64,000 nucleotides of DNA from NCBI GenBank assembly GCA_027382625.1, contig JAJKFJ010021011.1:1-64000 (forward strand), read 5' to 3'. How positions within the stretch are numbered: position 1 is the first letter of the stretch; every line of letters begins with the position of its first letter. Positions 1 to 13,166 of this stretch are shown here, piece after piece. The translations under genes were made by a program, and so were the position numbers. The DNA comes from Tetmemena sp. SeJ-2015 (Eukaryota > Ciliophora > Spirotrichea > Sporadotrichida > Oxytrichidae). Under the pieces are notes generated by a model. It was not told the DNA's origin, did not search any database, and saw nothing but the letters and a program-made list of their open reading frames with translations.

Positions 1-235
1 TTCTGTCGATCTGAGTCCAATTATTCTGGCGCGGGTCTATATTTATCCTGCATATAGGAGAAGACTTTTAGTGTCTGAGCTTGAATTAATTTCTCCAATT
101 TTGACTTCACCCCTGATTCTTACAATAAAGATATTCAAAGGATAGAAAATTATACCTTGAATAATCAAGCGAAATTTCCTTTACTTCTTTCCACAATCTA
201 AGAAACACTACAAGAGTATATGCTAAGGGAAAACA
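1..235 (-). other. Possible further exon downstream of the DENN gene, cut by window edge
   Basis: Read on the minus strand in the frame of the upstream DENN gene, this stretch is open and protein-like (for example VVFLRLWKEVKEISLDYS), then passes a GT...AG intron of about 37 bases and continues as GEVKIGEINSSSDTKSLLL to the window edge. There is no ATG between it and the UGA at 320-322, so it is either the continuation of the DENN protein, with that UGA lying in an insert to be removed, or a chance open frame. With a single stop codon in the code, chance open frames of 70 codons are common, so the call is weak. Confidence 0.3.
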
Positions 236-319
236 AACTTTATAATATTTAAATTGAATTTCAATGTACTTTAATGTTCTCTAGTTTGTTTTTAATATGG
301 TTTATGTTTTCTAAGTTGT

Positions 320-3300
320 TCACTGCCTTTGAAGGTTCTTATTAAAGAAGTCTTCAACTAGCGTGGTGAACATCTACGTTTTTGTAAACTCTTTCAAAAA
401 TTCAAACTCTTCTTTACCTTTAGCCCTGTGAAGCACCAAATCACAAATCTGATTCATGTCCACCTCAACCTAATTAAACATCGTTTATAATATATAGAGA
501 GAGACGTATCTAAGGACTTACATTAGCAGCGGGCTGTCCTGTTTAAGATTGTGGTGCTCTAACTTTGAAAGCAGGAGTTGCAGGTATGTTCATGAGAATC
601 TTAGTGTCGATGGCCTCCTAGATCTTCTTGAAAATTAGTCTGCACGCAGTCTTCTGCAAGTCAGTTGGAATGATTGTAAGGCTCTCATTCAATTCTTCTA
701 TAGGAGATAGGGTTTTCCTAGATGTGCTAGATGCTAGGTTGTGCTGTTGCGATTAAGTCAAGAGGTTAGACTCTTGGCTATTGTTTAGGCGCTCTTAGAA
801 GCTGCGCTTTCCCTCCTAATTAGTAAGGTAGGGGTTGGAGGTGTTAAAGCGGGCAAAGTTTTCCTGTGTGTCCTTCAAGAGCTTTTGTGCCCATTTCATC
901 AGAGACTTGCTTCGCTTAGCATCCATGTATAAGTCTTAATCGTAGTCACCCCACTGGACAACATCACCTTCATTTAATAAATGTAATATCTGTATAGTCA
1001 TTTTAAGCCATAGCATCAAGGTCTATCCAAGTCTTGGTCCTTAAGTCATCTTCAGAGAACTCTTTTAAGACTTACTCAAAGTCAAATTAAGTTATTCCAC
1101 AGAGAATAGGCTGAGGAGTGTCCAGAATATCTAGCAAAGGTGATGGAAGTACAGGTATCAAAGCGTAGCACCACTAGAAAGGACGAATAAGGGACTTGAA
1201 CCCTAGTACAACAGAAGTGAGAGTGGTCAAATTACTTGACACGAAAATTAAAGATCTTTCAAGTAGAACTGCAGTTAAAATACGATAGAAGTCTTCAATA
1301 TGAAACAGGGAGAAGATTGTTGGACAAAACCACATGCAGTCCAATCTTTTACTATCTTCAATATTGCTCGGAAAAGTGTATTTAATCTCTCCCAAACCAT
1401 TACTTATTTGCAGGTTTATACTGCAGTTGGTAGGATTTTCAGTAAATGTATCTTGTAAGGAGTAATATTAAGCTAAAATTCCCTCTACTTCTTCAATGAT
1501 CATCTAAAGCTAAAATGAAATTCAAGATAACTTACAGGAACTTAGAGCAAAGACTCTATTTCAATCATTATTTGCTTTTGCCCTGCTTCGTAAAAATCTA
1601 CTGGATGCTTGAATCTCTCAAGCTTGATGATTTGAAGCATGCCATTCAAGACTTCCAAATGCAAAGGGAAGTAGTTATTGTTGAACATGAAGCAATATCC
1701 CTTCTTTACCTAGAACAGTTATCCATCGCTCGTTCTTCTCATAAGCTCGTCTATGGTTATACATTAGTTTAATTCCATATTTTATAATTGGTTACACAAA
1801 TACAATGCATATAATTATCCCCTGACTCTCCAATTTCTTCGTTAGCATCAAGTGTGAATATAAAAGTCTATTCTCTATAATTCTTCTGCTTGTAGAGAAT
1901 ATCTTGTATTATTTCATAAGCTTCCTAACTCTAAAAAGAGTTTTAATCGGGATCGTAGTTCAATTTCCTAGCAAATACTCCATCTGGGAAGCAAAAGTCT
2001 TTCACAACTTTTGATCTCTCATTTAAAATAGCTCTCGCCTCTTTGTTTTATTACTGCAAGTTATTATGAATTTTTGTAATGGAATAAATAATTTAAAGTC
2101 AGGATTCTAATAGAGTGTTTTTGGTGCTAGTCGATAAAATTATTCCTCATCTTGTTCCTTATTTAAAGAGTCTTGGTCAATTCCAACGATGAGGAACTAT
2201 TCATAGTACCTTTGAGATCTCATTCTTACCTACTCGTTCTTAGTCTATCCCTTCATGAGGTAAAAGAGGCTGTCAGTTTTGCTGTCTTAAATATCGCCCA
2301 GGGAGATTCTCTTTTTGTTAGGGTTTAGCAAATTTTAAGTACTTCTTAGTAAGTCAGTAAATGATTAAGTTATGTTCAAAGACTTTGCCACAGTTGCTTG
2401 CTTTGTCAGAATATTTCTTGTATCATAAATATATATCTCTTACTAAATAAGACATAAAGACGATGCTTTGTTTGTGGAGGCTATATGACTGGGTCTTCTT
2501 CAAATTCATCAATCTAGCCAAGTTGCCTTCTGTTCTGTAAATTGGCAGCAACATTGAAATTGAAATCCTCCTTATGGCCCAGAGCTGAGGTGGGCTTAGT
2601 ATGATAAATATTCATAAGGTTTTTGCTATCATCTTCTTGGTCTGGAATATCATCCTAGTCTAGCATATCATCTGTCCCTGAAGGCTTTTTAGGCAGTTCT
2701 TTCATTCCAGATTTTTATACCTTCTTCTAATAATTTGAAGGTCGTAGTTTGTAGACAACACTCTTTCTTAATGTAGGAATAATACTAAATTTTACTCTTA
2801 TTGAGCTCCTCCATTTGAATCAAATTGTCTAAAACACATGTCATTGTGAAATATTCTTACAATCAGGGTTATATTTCTAAGGCTCTCTCAATCCTCCTCT
2901 CTAAGTATCCTATAAGTTACTGTCTCTGTAAACTGTTCTCGTCCTGCTCACTCTAAGCTCAGAAGGAGCCTAAAGGTTTTTATTTATCATTTAAACCATA
3001 GATTGAGATGAAAAGCCACCTGCACCATCCTTCTTATTGATGGTGAAATCCTACTCTGAAGGCCTAAGAGCTCTTTGATCAGGAGCTGCTTCAAACGTTC
3101 TATTTATTTGCAGCTCCAATTCGTTTAGTTCACTAATCTCATTATCCATATACAATCCTGTCTATTTAGAGTTTAAGATAATGAAATGGTTACCTTTTGC
3201 ACTTTGATGATTTGATTAGAGGAGGGAAGTTAGTAACTTTACTTCAACTCTTCATCATTTTTAATATTAGGAGATTCTTCGACTCCTAACCCGTTAGTTA

Positions 3301-6300
3301 CTGCATTTTGATAAATAGCCTGTCTTCGGCCTGATTTGTTGGTAGGTACACTTTTCTTTCTAGTATAAAGACCTGTCTTATTCGCTTTCGTGGAGGCGTC
3401 ATCTTCGTTCTCAAGCGTTTCTTTTTAGATAAAACATTAAATTTAATCAACTTAATAAAATTATAAGATAATAATGGTATCAATCATTATATTTAAAATA
3501 ATCATGAGCTGTAAATCATTCATTCTACTCAAATTTTATAGTCCTTAAAGCAAGGACTATAAAAATTAATCCATATTTGCAGTAGGCTTTAATGATTTTA
3601 TTAGTACGCTTTTTTCCACAATATTGGCTGCTCTATTTACAAACTTTCTTTCTTAATCTAAAGTTTTGACAAATGTCAAAGATATTCCGTCCTAAGTTAA
3701 AATGGCAAATTATAGTGTGGTCTTATCTATATTAAAAATTCTAAATATGACATCAATAAAATTTTGATAGGATATAATTTAGATTGAAAAGAAAGGATGA
3801 GTTCTAATGTTTTTCATAGTCTGTTGCAGATCCTTCCTTTAAATTTCCCACTAATTAAGATTTTCAAAATTTTAAACCATGAACAACTTAATTCATCTTA
3901 AATAATTAAATGTTATTTCTTCAGTCTTATAGTCATCCTCGTCCTCAGCACTTCTATGCTATAGAAGTAGTATATGCTCTGGCTCAGGTGAATAGCCTTG
4001 ACTTTCATTGTTCATATTTTAGAAGCTGTTTCCATTTGGACTCCCTGATTTCAGCGAATTAAGGATTCTATTGCTACCACTCATCCCCTCTTCATTTTCT
4101 TGCTCCTCTTCAAAGCTATCCTCCCCAGTGTGTTTTCCAAATACAACTGGCTTTGTTTATTATCTTGCACTGTGATAACTCTGGCCTGTAGCTTAACCCT
4201 GATAATTAAAAGAGCTCTTGTTACCACTTATAAATTAAAGTACTGGTTTGGGTATTATGTAAGACTGAGCTCGCTAAATTCTCTTCCTCGTCTTCCTCCA
4301 TGATCGGTTTCATATATTGATTACTCTCTTCTTCGTTAAAGCGCCTGTAAGTGTTAGCCAAACCTGCTCCTTCACTTCCAGTACCAGAGAGCCTTGCATC
4401 ATAAACAGTGACGCTGGTATCAGTCCCATAGCTCTCAGTGTTGTAAGAGGGAACGTTCTTTTGATGGGATGAGTTTTAAAATGGCTACTGTTGGAAGAAC
4501 AATTTAATTAAACAAAATAACTTCACTTATAACTGCTGCTGATTCACAGGTGGGATATTTTAGGTTGACTTTTTCCTAAGTTAATTGTTGATTGGAGTTG
4601 TATTATCAGAATCTGGCTGTTCTGATTGCAAATAGATTTGATCCTCATCGTCATTCACTCTTAATTTTTCTATAGCTGGGTCGATTCTACTCTTGCCTCT
4701 AAGGAGTAGAAAGCAGTTATTCTCCACTCATTCTCTTATCAATGTTTACCAGCAAAAGATTAGAGTCTAGAGCTTTGCCAGTCTTCTGATCTACAGACTT
4801 AGTAGGAGTAGTTGCAATATTGTTGTTCGATTAGAAAAGGGTTGGATCTGATCTGCCTAGAATGAGATCCTCAAGTATATCTTGCTACATCTCATAAAGA
4901 TGATCTTGATTTTGAAAGTTATCACTATTTAGCTCTTGGAATTCACCATCCACAAGATTTAAACCTTTCATTTCACTAAACTATAACTCAAATTGGCTCT
5001 AAACCAGTATTTATAATAAATAACTTGGTGTATTTCTCTCATCTGTTTTCGCTTCATTATCTCTTCTATAGGTCTCTTTTGACGCTAAATGAAAAGTTGT
5101 CTAATTTGCCAAGCTGTATCTCAATATTCCCGTTTCATTTATAAGCTAACTGCATGTTATGTTGTGTTGAGGCTGTATCTAGGTAGGATTTTAAGAGTTT
5201 GCTTGCTAAGCTTTGAAATTGGCAGTGCTTTTTCCTTCTCCTATTTCTGCATTTGGATTCCCCCCCTATAGATTCATCCTCTTGCTGTATGAATATCTCC
5301 TTTCTATTTTCTGGAGCATTTGCGTTTAGATTCTACTGATTCATCTTTCTGATATTATTGGAGGGTGAATTCACATTAGTGGTATCTTTCACATTTTCTA
5401 GACTAGAGTTATTGATAGTGTTTAAGCCGCCATCTGCTATGAAATTCTGATCTATTGCAAAAGAGCAGGTGCTGTCTCTTGAGTGCTCCCTGAAGAAGCC
5501 TTAATCGTCAACTCCAAAGCCCAAAAAATGTGCCTATATTCCCATCTGGTCTAATCTCGATAAGTTCATCATCGTCATCGTTCAGCTATCGATTCATAAA
5601 CATGTTGTGCATCGGCGTCATAGTCTGCATCAAATCATTTCCATAAGTTGATTAGTAGAAAATCTAAGAATTCTCTTGAGTGTCCGGAGTTAACCGCAAG
5701 CCATTAGCTCCATATCCGTTCCCACTCACGTTTGAAAGGTCTGACACTCTGAGAATCTACCTGATAGCTGGAGATGCTTAATGATGATTCAGCTAATTAA
5801 GAGGTACCAAAACTATAATAAATTAAGCAAGTGCAAACAAATTTACAGGATTATCTTGCTGAGTTGAACTACAGCTAATTATTTTATTGGTTAGCTCCAG
5901 TCTAGTTGTTTGCTTAAGATGTAGGAGGTAAGTTGTGCTAAAAGTATAGTTAGTTTCCTTTGACTGAATTAACAGCGTTGGAGTTCCTTTCTTTAGGCAC
6001 GCTCATATATGACTAACTCATTTAAGTGTTATGAAGAAGTTGGATACTCTGATTTATCTAAGCGAGCTGTTCATTTAGTGGCTGAGTTTGTGCAAAATCA
6101 ATTCCTTTTTGAGAGGTAACAAATATTTTTAAGGCAGGGAAGGTAATTGCATAAATTAATACTAGTCAAAAAGAGAAGAAGATTGTCTACTTTTGAGGAA
6201 ACAAATTCTATAAACTAAATACCCTGAAATTCATTTGAATATTTTCGAAGATTTTAGAGTGCTACAATTTTTGCTTCGACATTTAGATTAGAAAAATTTT

Positions 6301-6376
6301 GATATTTCCCTAAAATCAAAGCCTCTACAAGTTAAATTAAAGTTAAAGAGTGTAGTCGTTTGTTCTAACTTAGCAT
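320..6376 (-). CDS. DENN-domain protein with long Gln/Asn-rich N-terminal half
   Basis: DENN-domain proteins act as guanine-nucleotide exchange factors for Rab GTPases in membrane traffic; that role is inferred from the family. The C-terminal third shows the three parts in order: uDENN (FCFPDGVFARKLNYDP near 2,000; ITNYKIW-type end near 1,790), central DENN (RPFQWCYALIPVLPSPLLD near 1,150-1,190) and dDENN (TQMFTTLVEDFF near 350). Upstream is a long region rich in Gln, Asn, Ser and acidic residues beginning MLSQNKRLHSLTLIQL. Short GT...AG introns lie near 1,501-1,528 and 485-540. Two breaks need explaining: a frame change at 5,514-5,520, cured by removing a 7-bp TTTGG-flanked insert, and an in-frame UGA at 3,893-3,895 followed 12 bases later by an ATG. 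That spacing is too short for two genes, and an 18-bp TTAA-flanked stretch containing the UGA could be excised, so one gene is preferred. If it is two genes, the DENN part starts at 3,880. Confidence 0.7.
3534..3564. repeat. Perfect 13-bp inverted repeat with 5-base loop
   Basis: TTTTATAGTCCTT at 3,534-3,546 is exactly complementary to AAGGACTATAAAA at 3,552-3,564, separated by five bases. It sits in the AT-rich middle of the DENN locus, where the two halves of that gene might be separate. It could be a transcript hairpin or part of eliminated DNA. Confidence 0.6.
5514..5520. other. Candidate micro-IES, 7 bp, pointer CCAAA
   Basis: Plus-strand CCAAA occurs at 5,514 and 5,521. Removing one copy plus the two bases between joins GNIGTFF to GVDDQGFFREHS in the DENN gene and removes a premature UGA. 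Confidence 0.6.
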
Positions 6377-6478
6377 TAAATCAGAATTATTTTAGTCTAG
6401 AATAGGTTCGCCTTTAGTATAAAATCAAATTTTTATCATTTTAAAAAGTTGTAGATTATTTGCGAATAATATTTAAAT

Positions 6479-7130
6479 TCATTTAAAAGTAAAATTACTT
6501 CTTATCCGATCCATTAAATTAACTTAAATAGTTTTTTATTTTTGAGAGGGATTTATAAGTGGAGGCTAGTTGAGAAAATTGACGTGGTAAACTTAAGACA
6601 AGTTATTTTAGCTATGATGCGGATTTCGATTAGGCACAAAGAGATGCATATTTTACAGCTGATTCTATTCTTCCAGTTCTCTTATTTTGTCTTCTTAGAT
6701 TTACAGTTTAGCCCTCAACTTGTGCAGCTCAAATGTTTGGTCAAGCACTCTTCTTCTTTCTTTTTCCAAATCCTAAAGAGACAAAAATTGAATTAAGAAA
6801 TGTGTTTTACTGCTTGTGATCCCTAGACATTCTTAAACCTTGCCTCTAAGAGTTTATATTTCTACTTCCAGATGCAATCGTGATCTGTCATCTTGAAATC
6901 CACCTCATCATAGTTCTTTATCTCGTTTTAATTGCTGTTGAAGCTTTCCCGCTTGCTCTATTATAAAATTAAATGAGGTTCTTAATAAGTTCGTTGCTAC
7001 TTACTGCAGAAATTAAGTCTTATAAGTCGTTTTACTGAGCCGGAATTTTATTTTTGGTTGGCACAAAGTACTGTGAGTTTTGCATAATAGGAGGCGAATT
7101 TTAAGCAGAAGATGTCTTTAGATTTTCCAT
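6479..7130 (-). CDS. Small coiled-coil protein
   Basis: Not recognised as a named family. About 180 residues after removing two GT...AG introns, one near 6,960-7,006 and one near 6,787-6,824. It starts MENLKTSSAQNSPP. The middle has charged heptads (DLEKERRRVLDQTFELHKL, then RAKLQIQEDKIRELEEQN), a clear coiled coil of about 45 residues. The C-terminus is Asn/Gln/Pro-rich and ends at a UGA at 6,479-6,481. It lies 103 bases upstream of the DENN gene start on the same strand. A structural or cytoskeletal role is likely but unproven. Confidence 0.7.
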
Positions 7131-7159
7131 TTCAAAATATTAATAACTTGCACTTACTA

Positions 7160-8552
7160 TCATATTTAAAACGTGGCTGAATATAAACAACTTATCGGAC
7201 TAATGATGATTTATAAACTTATTTGCTTCTTATACCTTGAGTTATCAGTTGCGGAGCTTGAAATCGAAAAAACTTGCTTGTTTTTCACTGTCTTTTTGAG
7301 GTGATTCTCTTCCAAATCTTGTCCTTCCTTGAATTCTTTGAAAGTGTAGGTGCTTGGAGAGGGAACGAAGGCCTTTTGCTTGGAGATGGCTTCTGCGAAG
7401 ATGATTCTCTTGCCAGTCTTGAACTTCACGGTGGGACTTTACTGAAGAGTGAGAGCCAAGGTCTTCTCAGTTATCATGTGAGTACCTGGGCCAGGTAACT
7501 CTGTCTTCTTAGTTTTCCAGTCCTTTTCCCTTGCCTTCTCATGCTTGAATGATACAACTGAAGGTGCATCTCCCAAGGGTCTTTATTTTGGCAACCTACA
7601 TTCGAAAGAGGTTAGATGGACATAGAGAAGTTATTTGAATCTTACATCAGGGTTAACATCCTTTTGAGCGGGTGCTGGTGATTGCATGCTTTGGAACTCG
7701 GTGTCAGAGAGGAAGTTCACTCCCTGGTTAGTCTTGCTTAGCACCTCCTGCTGTTCGGTCCATGGTCAGCTTGTACTCTATTTTGTACTACATCAACATC
7801 AGCAAGCAAATAAGGAGTTACAGATGCGGGACTGGGCTTGATTCCCTCTTGTTTGACAATTTGCTCGATGTAGGTGTTCTTCTTGGTGGGATTAACTTTC
7901 TTCTCAAGTAGTCCCCATTTTGGAACAACCTTGTACTCACCGGGGCCTGGCACGGCTTTGGTGAGACTTGCTTCTATCTCAGCGAAGTTCTTGAGTTTTC
8001 CCTTTGGGAAGCAGTTTTTGGCGCCACCGTTGTAGGGCTCTTATCTGGGAAGGTTGTAACCCTAGATACCGAAAACATCGTTGTTCTTCATCGTCATGCG
8101 AACCATATCATTCACTGACACCTTGTCTACATTTTAATGTCAAAATATATTTTTGGAGGAGGAAGTAAAAAGCAAAACTGCTTTTCAAGATATTCCATTT
8201 TAAGGACACTTTTAAAATAAAAGTTGTCTTAACACAGCTAATAGAAGATACTACTATTCAATCAGCTTTTATAAAATGAATTCTAGAGATAAAAAGCGAT
8301 GCTCCAAACCTTAAATCCACTTTTCTTCTAGCTTAAATAAAACTACCCTTATCAAGACATTAACTTACGAAGGTTCGAAGTGCTGTTGAGCTAATTTGCA
8401 AGAGTCCTGTCGGGAGATCTTTCAAGAGTTGCTCCTGAGGGTCCGTGCTAGACAGTTTTTACTTGACCGAAGTTGCCCATAGATTGAGATCTGGCCATGA
8501 CATGAGAGCCTGCAATTGAAAGAGTTCTGCTTGCGCCGCTGATGCTATCCAT
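7160..8552 (-). CDS. Sperm-tail PG-rich repeat (STPGR) protein
   Basis: STPGR proteins are microtubule-associated components of cilia and flagella. The protein starts MDSISGASRTLSIAGSH and shows repeated Pro-Gly turns: VPGPGEYKVVPKWG near 7,930, KPSPASYK near 7,830, SPAPAQKD near 7,680, LPGPGTHMITEK near 7,480 and PSPSTYTFKEF near 7,340, spaced as in the family. A long first intron (about 240 bases, roughly 8,127-8,369) may also hold eliminated DNA, and two shorter ones follow. Near 7,755 the frame must shift by one base to join YKLTMD to EQQEVLSK; the cause is not resolved. The C-terminal tail (QVFSISSSATDNSRYKKQ) is low complexity. Confidence 0.8.
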
Positions 8553-8681
8553 TTTATTTATTGATTTATACTTACAAACTCACTCCAAAATAAATTATAG
8601 AGCGTGCCAATTCTCTCAAGAACATAAATTCGAATCTTAAATAACTTGATGGAGTAGTAAGATATTGATTTAGGAGTGGAT

Positions 8682-10344
<1,663 letters not shown>

Positions 10345-10570
10345 TTTAAAGGATATGATTAATTTATCTTCTAAATAAGGCTTTCAAACTATTCCTAAAG
10401 TCGTGGTTTCTTTAAATAATTTCAAAAGATTAAGAGCTTCATTGTATCTTTCCCATTTAATTATTTGAGAGAAAGACGAAAATGAATGTTTCTAGAAAAT
10501 CAATAAAGATTATATAGTCTACAAGGTTTTAATTAGCTCCATCTGTATGTGGATATAGATTAAGGTGCAT

Positions 10571-11770
10571 TCACTTCTTTCTTCCCTTTCCTTTGCCCTT
10601 CTTTTTCCCCTTGGCATCGTCATCGAAGTCATCATCATCAACCTATTGATTTTAGTCATCGTTATTCGTTGGTTGGTGCTTCTTTGACTACTTCTCTTGC
10701 TTCTTTAGGTTCTTGAGCTAGGTCTTGCTGAGATTTGCTGTAGCTGGGGTTTATTGAGGCTGAGAGCTTTATGTATCAGCTGTGCCAGCCTTCTCCTCTT
10801 CTTCCTCATTTTTGGAATCTTCTTCTGGTTACAAAGTTAAAACAGATGATGTTGCTTAGAGTTTTCTTTTCTTCCTCGTTCTAGGTTGATGGCTTTGCCT
10901 TTTCCTTGATTTAGGTTCCTAGGTAGTCGTCTTAGCTGGCCTCGTCAAGAGAAACCTACTACTCTTGAATTTCTATGGTCACTCCAGAGAAGTTTTGCTT
11001 GTCTTCTTTAACCCACGTGCTCAGTTCTCTGAATAAGTTAGGTTGGATCTGCAACTGCAGCAGTCTTTCACCCTCTCTCTCTAACTCAAATTGGTCTTAC
11101 CAATACGCAATAAATAGAACAAAATATTTTACCCTGTATACTACTTGAGAAGCTTTTCCCTGAAAGAGAGCACTTGCTCTTGGGATTCGAAGGAAATTTT
11201 GAGTCTCATTTTAGCTCTTTCTATAGGAATAACGCTCTTCAGATCGGGGATGAAAGATAATGCCTGCTTCTTAGCACTGTCTTTGGGATTGATCTTCACA
11301 TTAGCTTCGTTCATAGCCTTCATTATAATCTTAGCATTACTCATATTCAATCTCATCCTTATTGAAATGAATGAATGCTGACAGGGAACTGCTTGTTGTC
11401 ATTTGTGTTGATGCACTTCTGAGAAATGATGTTTGCGATTTCCTTCTTAAGACTGTCCAAGGTGTTCATCTCTCTCCAGTTCACTGACCTGCAGTTCTCC
11501 CTTATTAAGGATTTCTATAATGATCTGCTCTTAAGTCATCTGCTTGCCGAATACTTCCTTCAAGTCCTTAGCTTTAGCTACTTCTCCCTTATTGACATTT
11601 GCGAAGATCTAGTCTATCTGCATGACTTCTGCTAGGTTGGATTCCTGCTTATTCCTCCAATTGATAGCCTTGTTTTTGTAGCAGGCGATCTCAAACTTCC
11701 TGCCACCCTTCTTCAGTTTTATAATTGCTACGTTTGTTAGGCGTTTCTAGTTTTGAGGTGTGTTTATCAT
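10571..11770 (-). CDS. SBDS: SBDS, 60S ribosome maturation factor
   Basis: SBDS works with the GTPase EFL1 to release eIF6 from late 60S subunits. The protein starts MINTPQNQKRLTNVAIIKLK and continues RKFEIACYKNKAINWR, LAEVMQIDQIFANVNKGEVA, ILNKGELQVSELER, IISQKCINTNDNKQFPVS, then ALSFIPDLKSVIPIERAKM and RLKISFESQEQVLSF, matching the three-domain family along its length. After the third domain there is an acidic then Lys/Gly-rich tail (DDDDFDDDAKGKKKGKGKG) not found in animal SBDS. Two IES-like inserts (11,097-11,128; 11,327-11,373) must be removed. One extra base near 11,472-11,478 (between ERDEH and LDSLKKEI) remains unexplained. The gene ends at the UGA at 10,571. Confidence 0.93.
11097..11128. 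other. Candidate IES, 32 bp, pointer TTACC
   Basis: TTACC at 11,097 and 11,129 in SBDS. Excision joins LLKQYTGQ to DQFELEREGE in one frame. Confidence 0.85.
11327..11373. other. Candidate IES, 47 bp, pointer AAT
   Basis: AAT at 11,327 and 11,374 in SBDS. The insert has UGA codons in all useful frames. Excision gives QFPVSIIMKAMNEANV, aligned position by position with the YTVILIERAMKDI segment of human SBDS. Confidence 0.85.
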
Positions 11771-11975
11771 ATAGTCTGTTGTAAGATAATGAGGTGTTAT
11801 AGTAGTGTGTTGGTGTAGTAAGTGAAGTTATAGTCAGCCACTGCTGTCAGAAATGTAGGCAATTAATTATTTAATAATTGGCTTTAGCACTTCTCTCAGC
11901 CAATCACATCACTCAAAGTTTAAATTACCCTGATTGAAAAATTGATAAAAGATAATAAAATTGTTCTGATATAAA

Positions 11976-13045
11976 ATGATTACAGACTAACTTTAACTGC
12001 CAAGTGCCGATGCGCATACCTCTTTCATCTCCTCTCAACTCTAACTAACAGTCGGCAGATAAGACATTTCTGCCTTAAGAGATCTCAACTTGTTCGATAG
12101 TTCTGCTATGCCCCAGTAAAATCAAGATCAGCAGACAACTGATTCAATATCCATCTCGCCTTTTCTAAACTACTAGAGCTAAACTAATTTCAATGCTCCT
12201 CAAGTCATGCTAGAGTAAAGTTCGAATATATCCAATCTCACTTTAAAGCTATCAAAGCTAAAAAATAAGGCTCTCTTGAGGCAAACCTAATCAAAGCAAA
12301 GTGTATTAAGAGCAGAACTTATGACTAATTAAATTGACTAATTACAGTTTGATTCACGATAGACAGGAGAAAAAATAGTTTAAAATCAGCAGGTGCTAAA
12401 CTCTCTCAAGTAAAATGGGGCACTGAAAAATTTAAACCCTTTTTTTATACATTTAAATGAGGAGAGAACTTACCTAATGCAGAGAGAGTTGCTGAGCATA
12501 AGCGCCCAGGTAGAATAAGTTTATAAAAATGCGATAGATGTGTTTGAGGAGCACAGAGAGAGCAATTTCACTGCTTTCCATACTTTGGGTACCTACATGG
12601 AGCTTCTATACAACCAATAAACTAATTCATTATAAATCAATTTTGATAACTAAAATACAAGAGTGTTTACTATGATAGTATGCACTAGGCTTTGAATGAG
12701 CAGCTCAGGATTGAAAAGTAGAACTAACTTGAATAGGAGTAGTCCAAGACTGCACTTGCAAAGCAAGAGCTACAGCAAATCGTGGACTAGATGACTTTGA
12801 CTTACGAAGTTCTTAAATCTAAGCATTTACTCAATTAGCAGCCTCAAGCTCAAGATCTTCAATCTTATGATCAGCAGACTCTGGGAGATTAAAATGCTTA
12901 GCAGTCAGCAATATAGTAGCAGGCTCTTGTTAGTGCCAAGTTTTCGCTAAAGCACACTCAGATGGAGGTAGAGAGTCTAGAGTAAGAGATTCAGCTTTTG
13001 CGTAATAGAATACAGCTCAAACGTCTTCAACAGTAAAGGAGGTGA
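11976..13045 (+). CDS. Gln-rich coiled-coil protein
   Basis: Family not recognised. It starts MITDQLQLPSADAHTSFIS. Heptad-rich stretches follow: SNLTLKLSKLKNKALLR near 12,220, RAELMTNQIDQLQFDSRQ near 12,330 and, after a break, EQLRIEKQNQLEQEQSKTA near 12,690. The end is Gln-rich (EIQLLRNRIQLKRLQQQ) before UGA at 13,043. Between about 12,610 and 12,690 the frame changes without a clean intron, so an eliminated insert is likely there, but I could not fix its borders. It lies upstream of, and in the same direction as, another coiled-coil gene; a cytoskeletal or basal-body role is plausible. Confidence 0.65.
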
Positions 13046-13166
13046 TACCTTATCTTCTAAACATAAATTTGCAAAATATTAAAAGAATAACTGCTCACGA
13101 ATTTAAAGAGTTCTCCTCTTATAAGAGGAATAGGTTGATTTAATCAGTAAAAAAACTAGAAATAAA

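Noticed and set aside
1515..1772. A plus-strand 85-residue open frame.
   Set aside because: It lies opposite the uDENN region, which has clear family motifs on the minus strand; with a single stop codon such shadows are common.
3560..3880. A Rad1/9-1-1 clamp-like segment upstream of the DENN domain (FAILTQDGISLTF).
   Set aside because: The resemblance covers only one strand-turn motif, and the frame runs straight into the DENN protein; too little to call a clamp gene.
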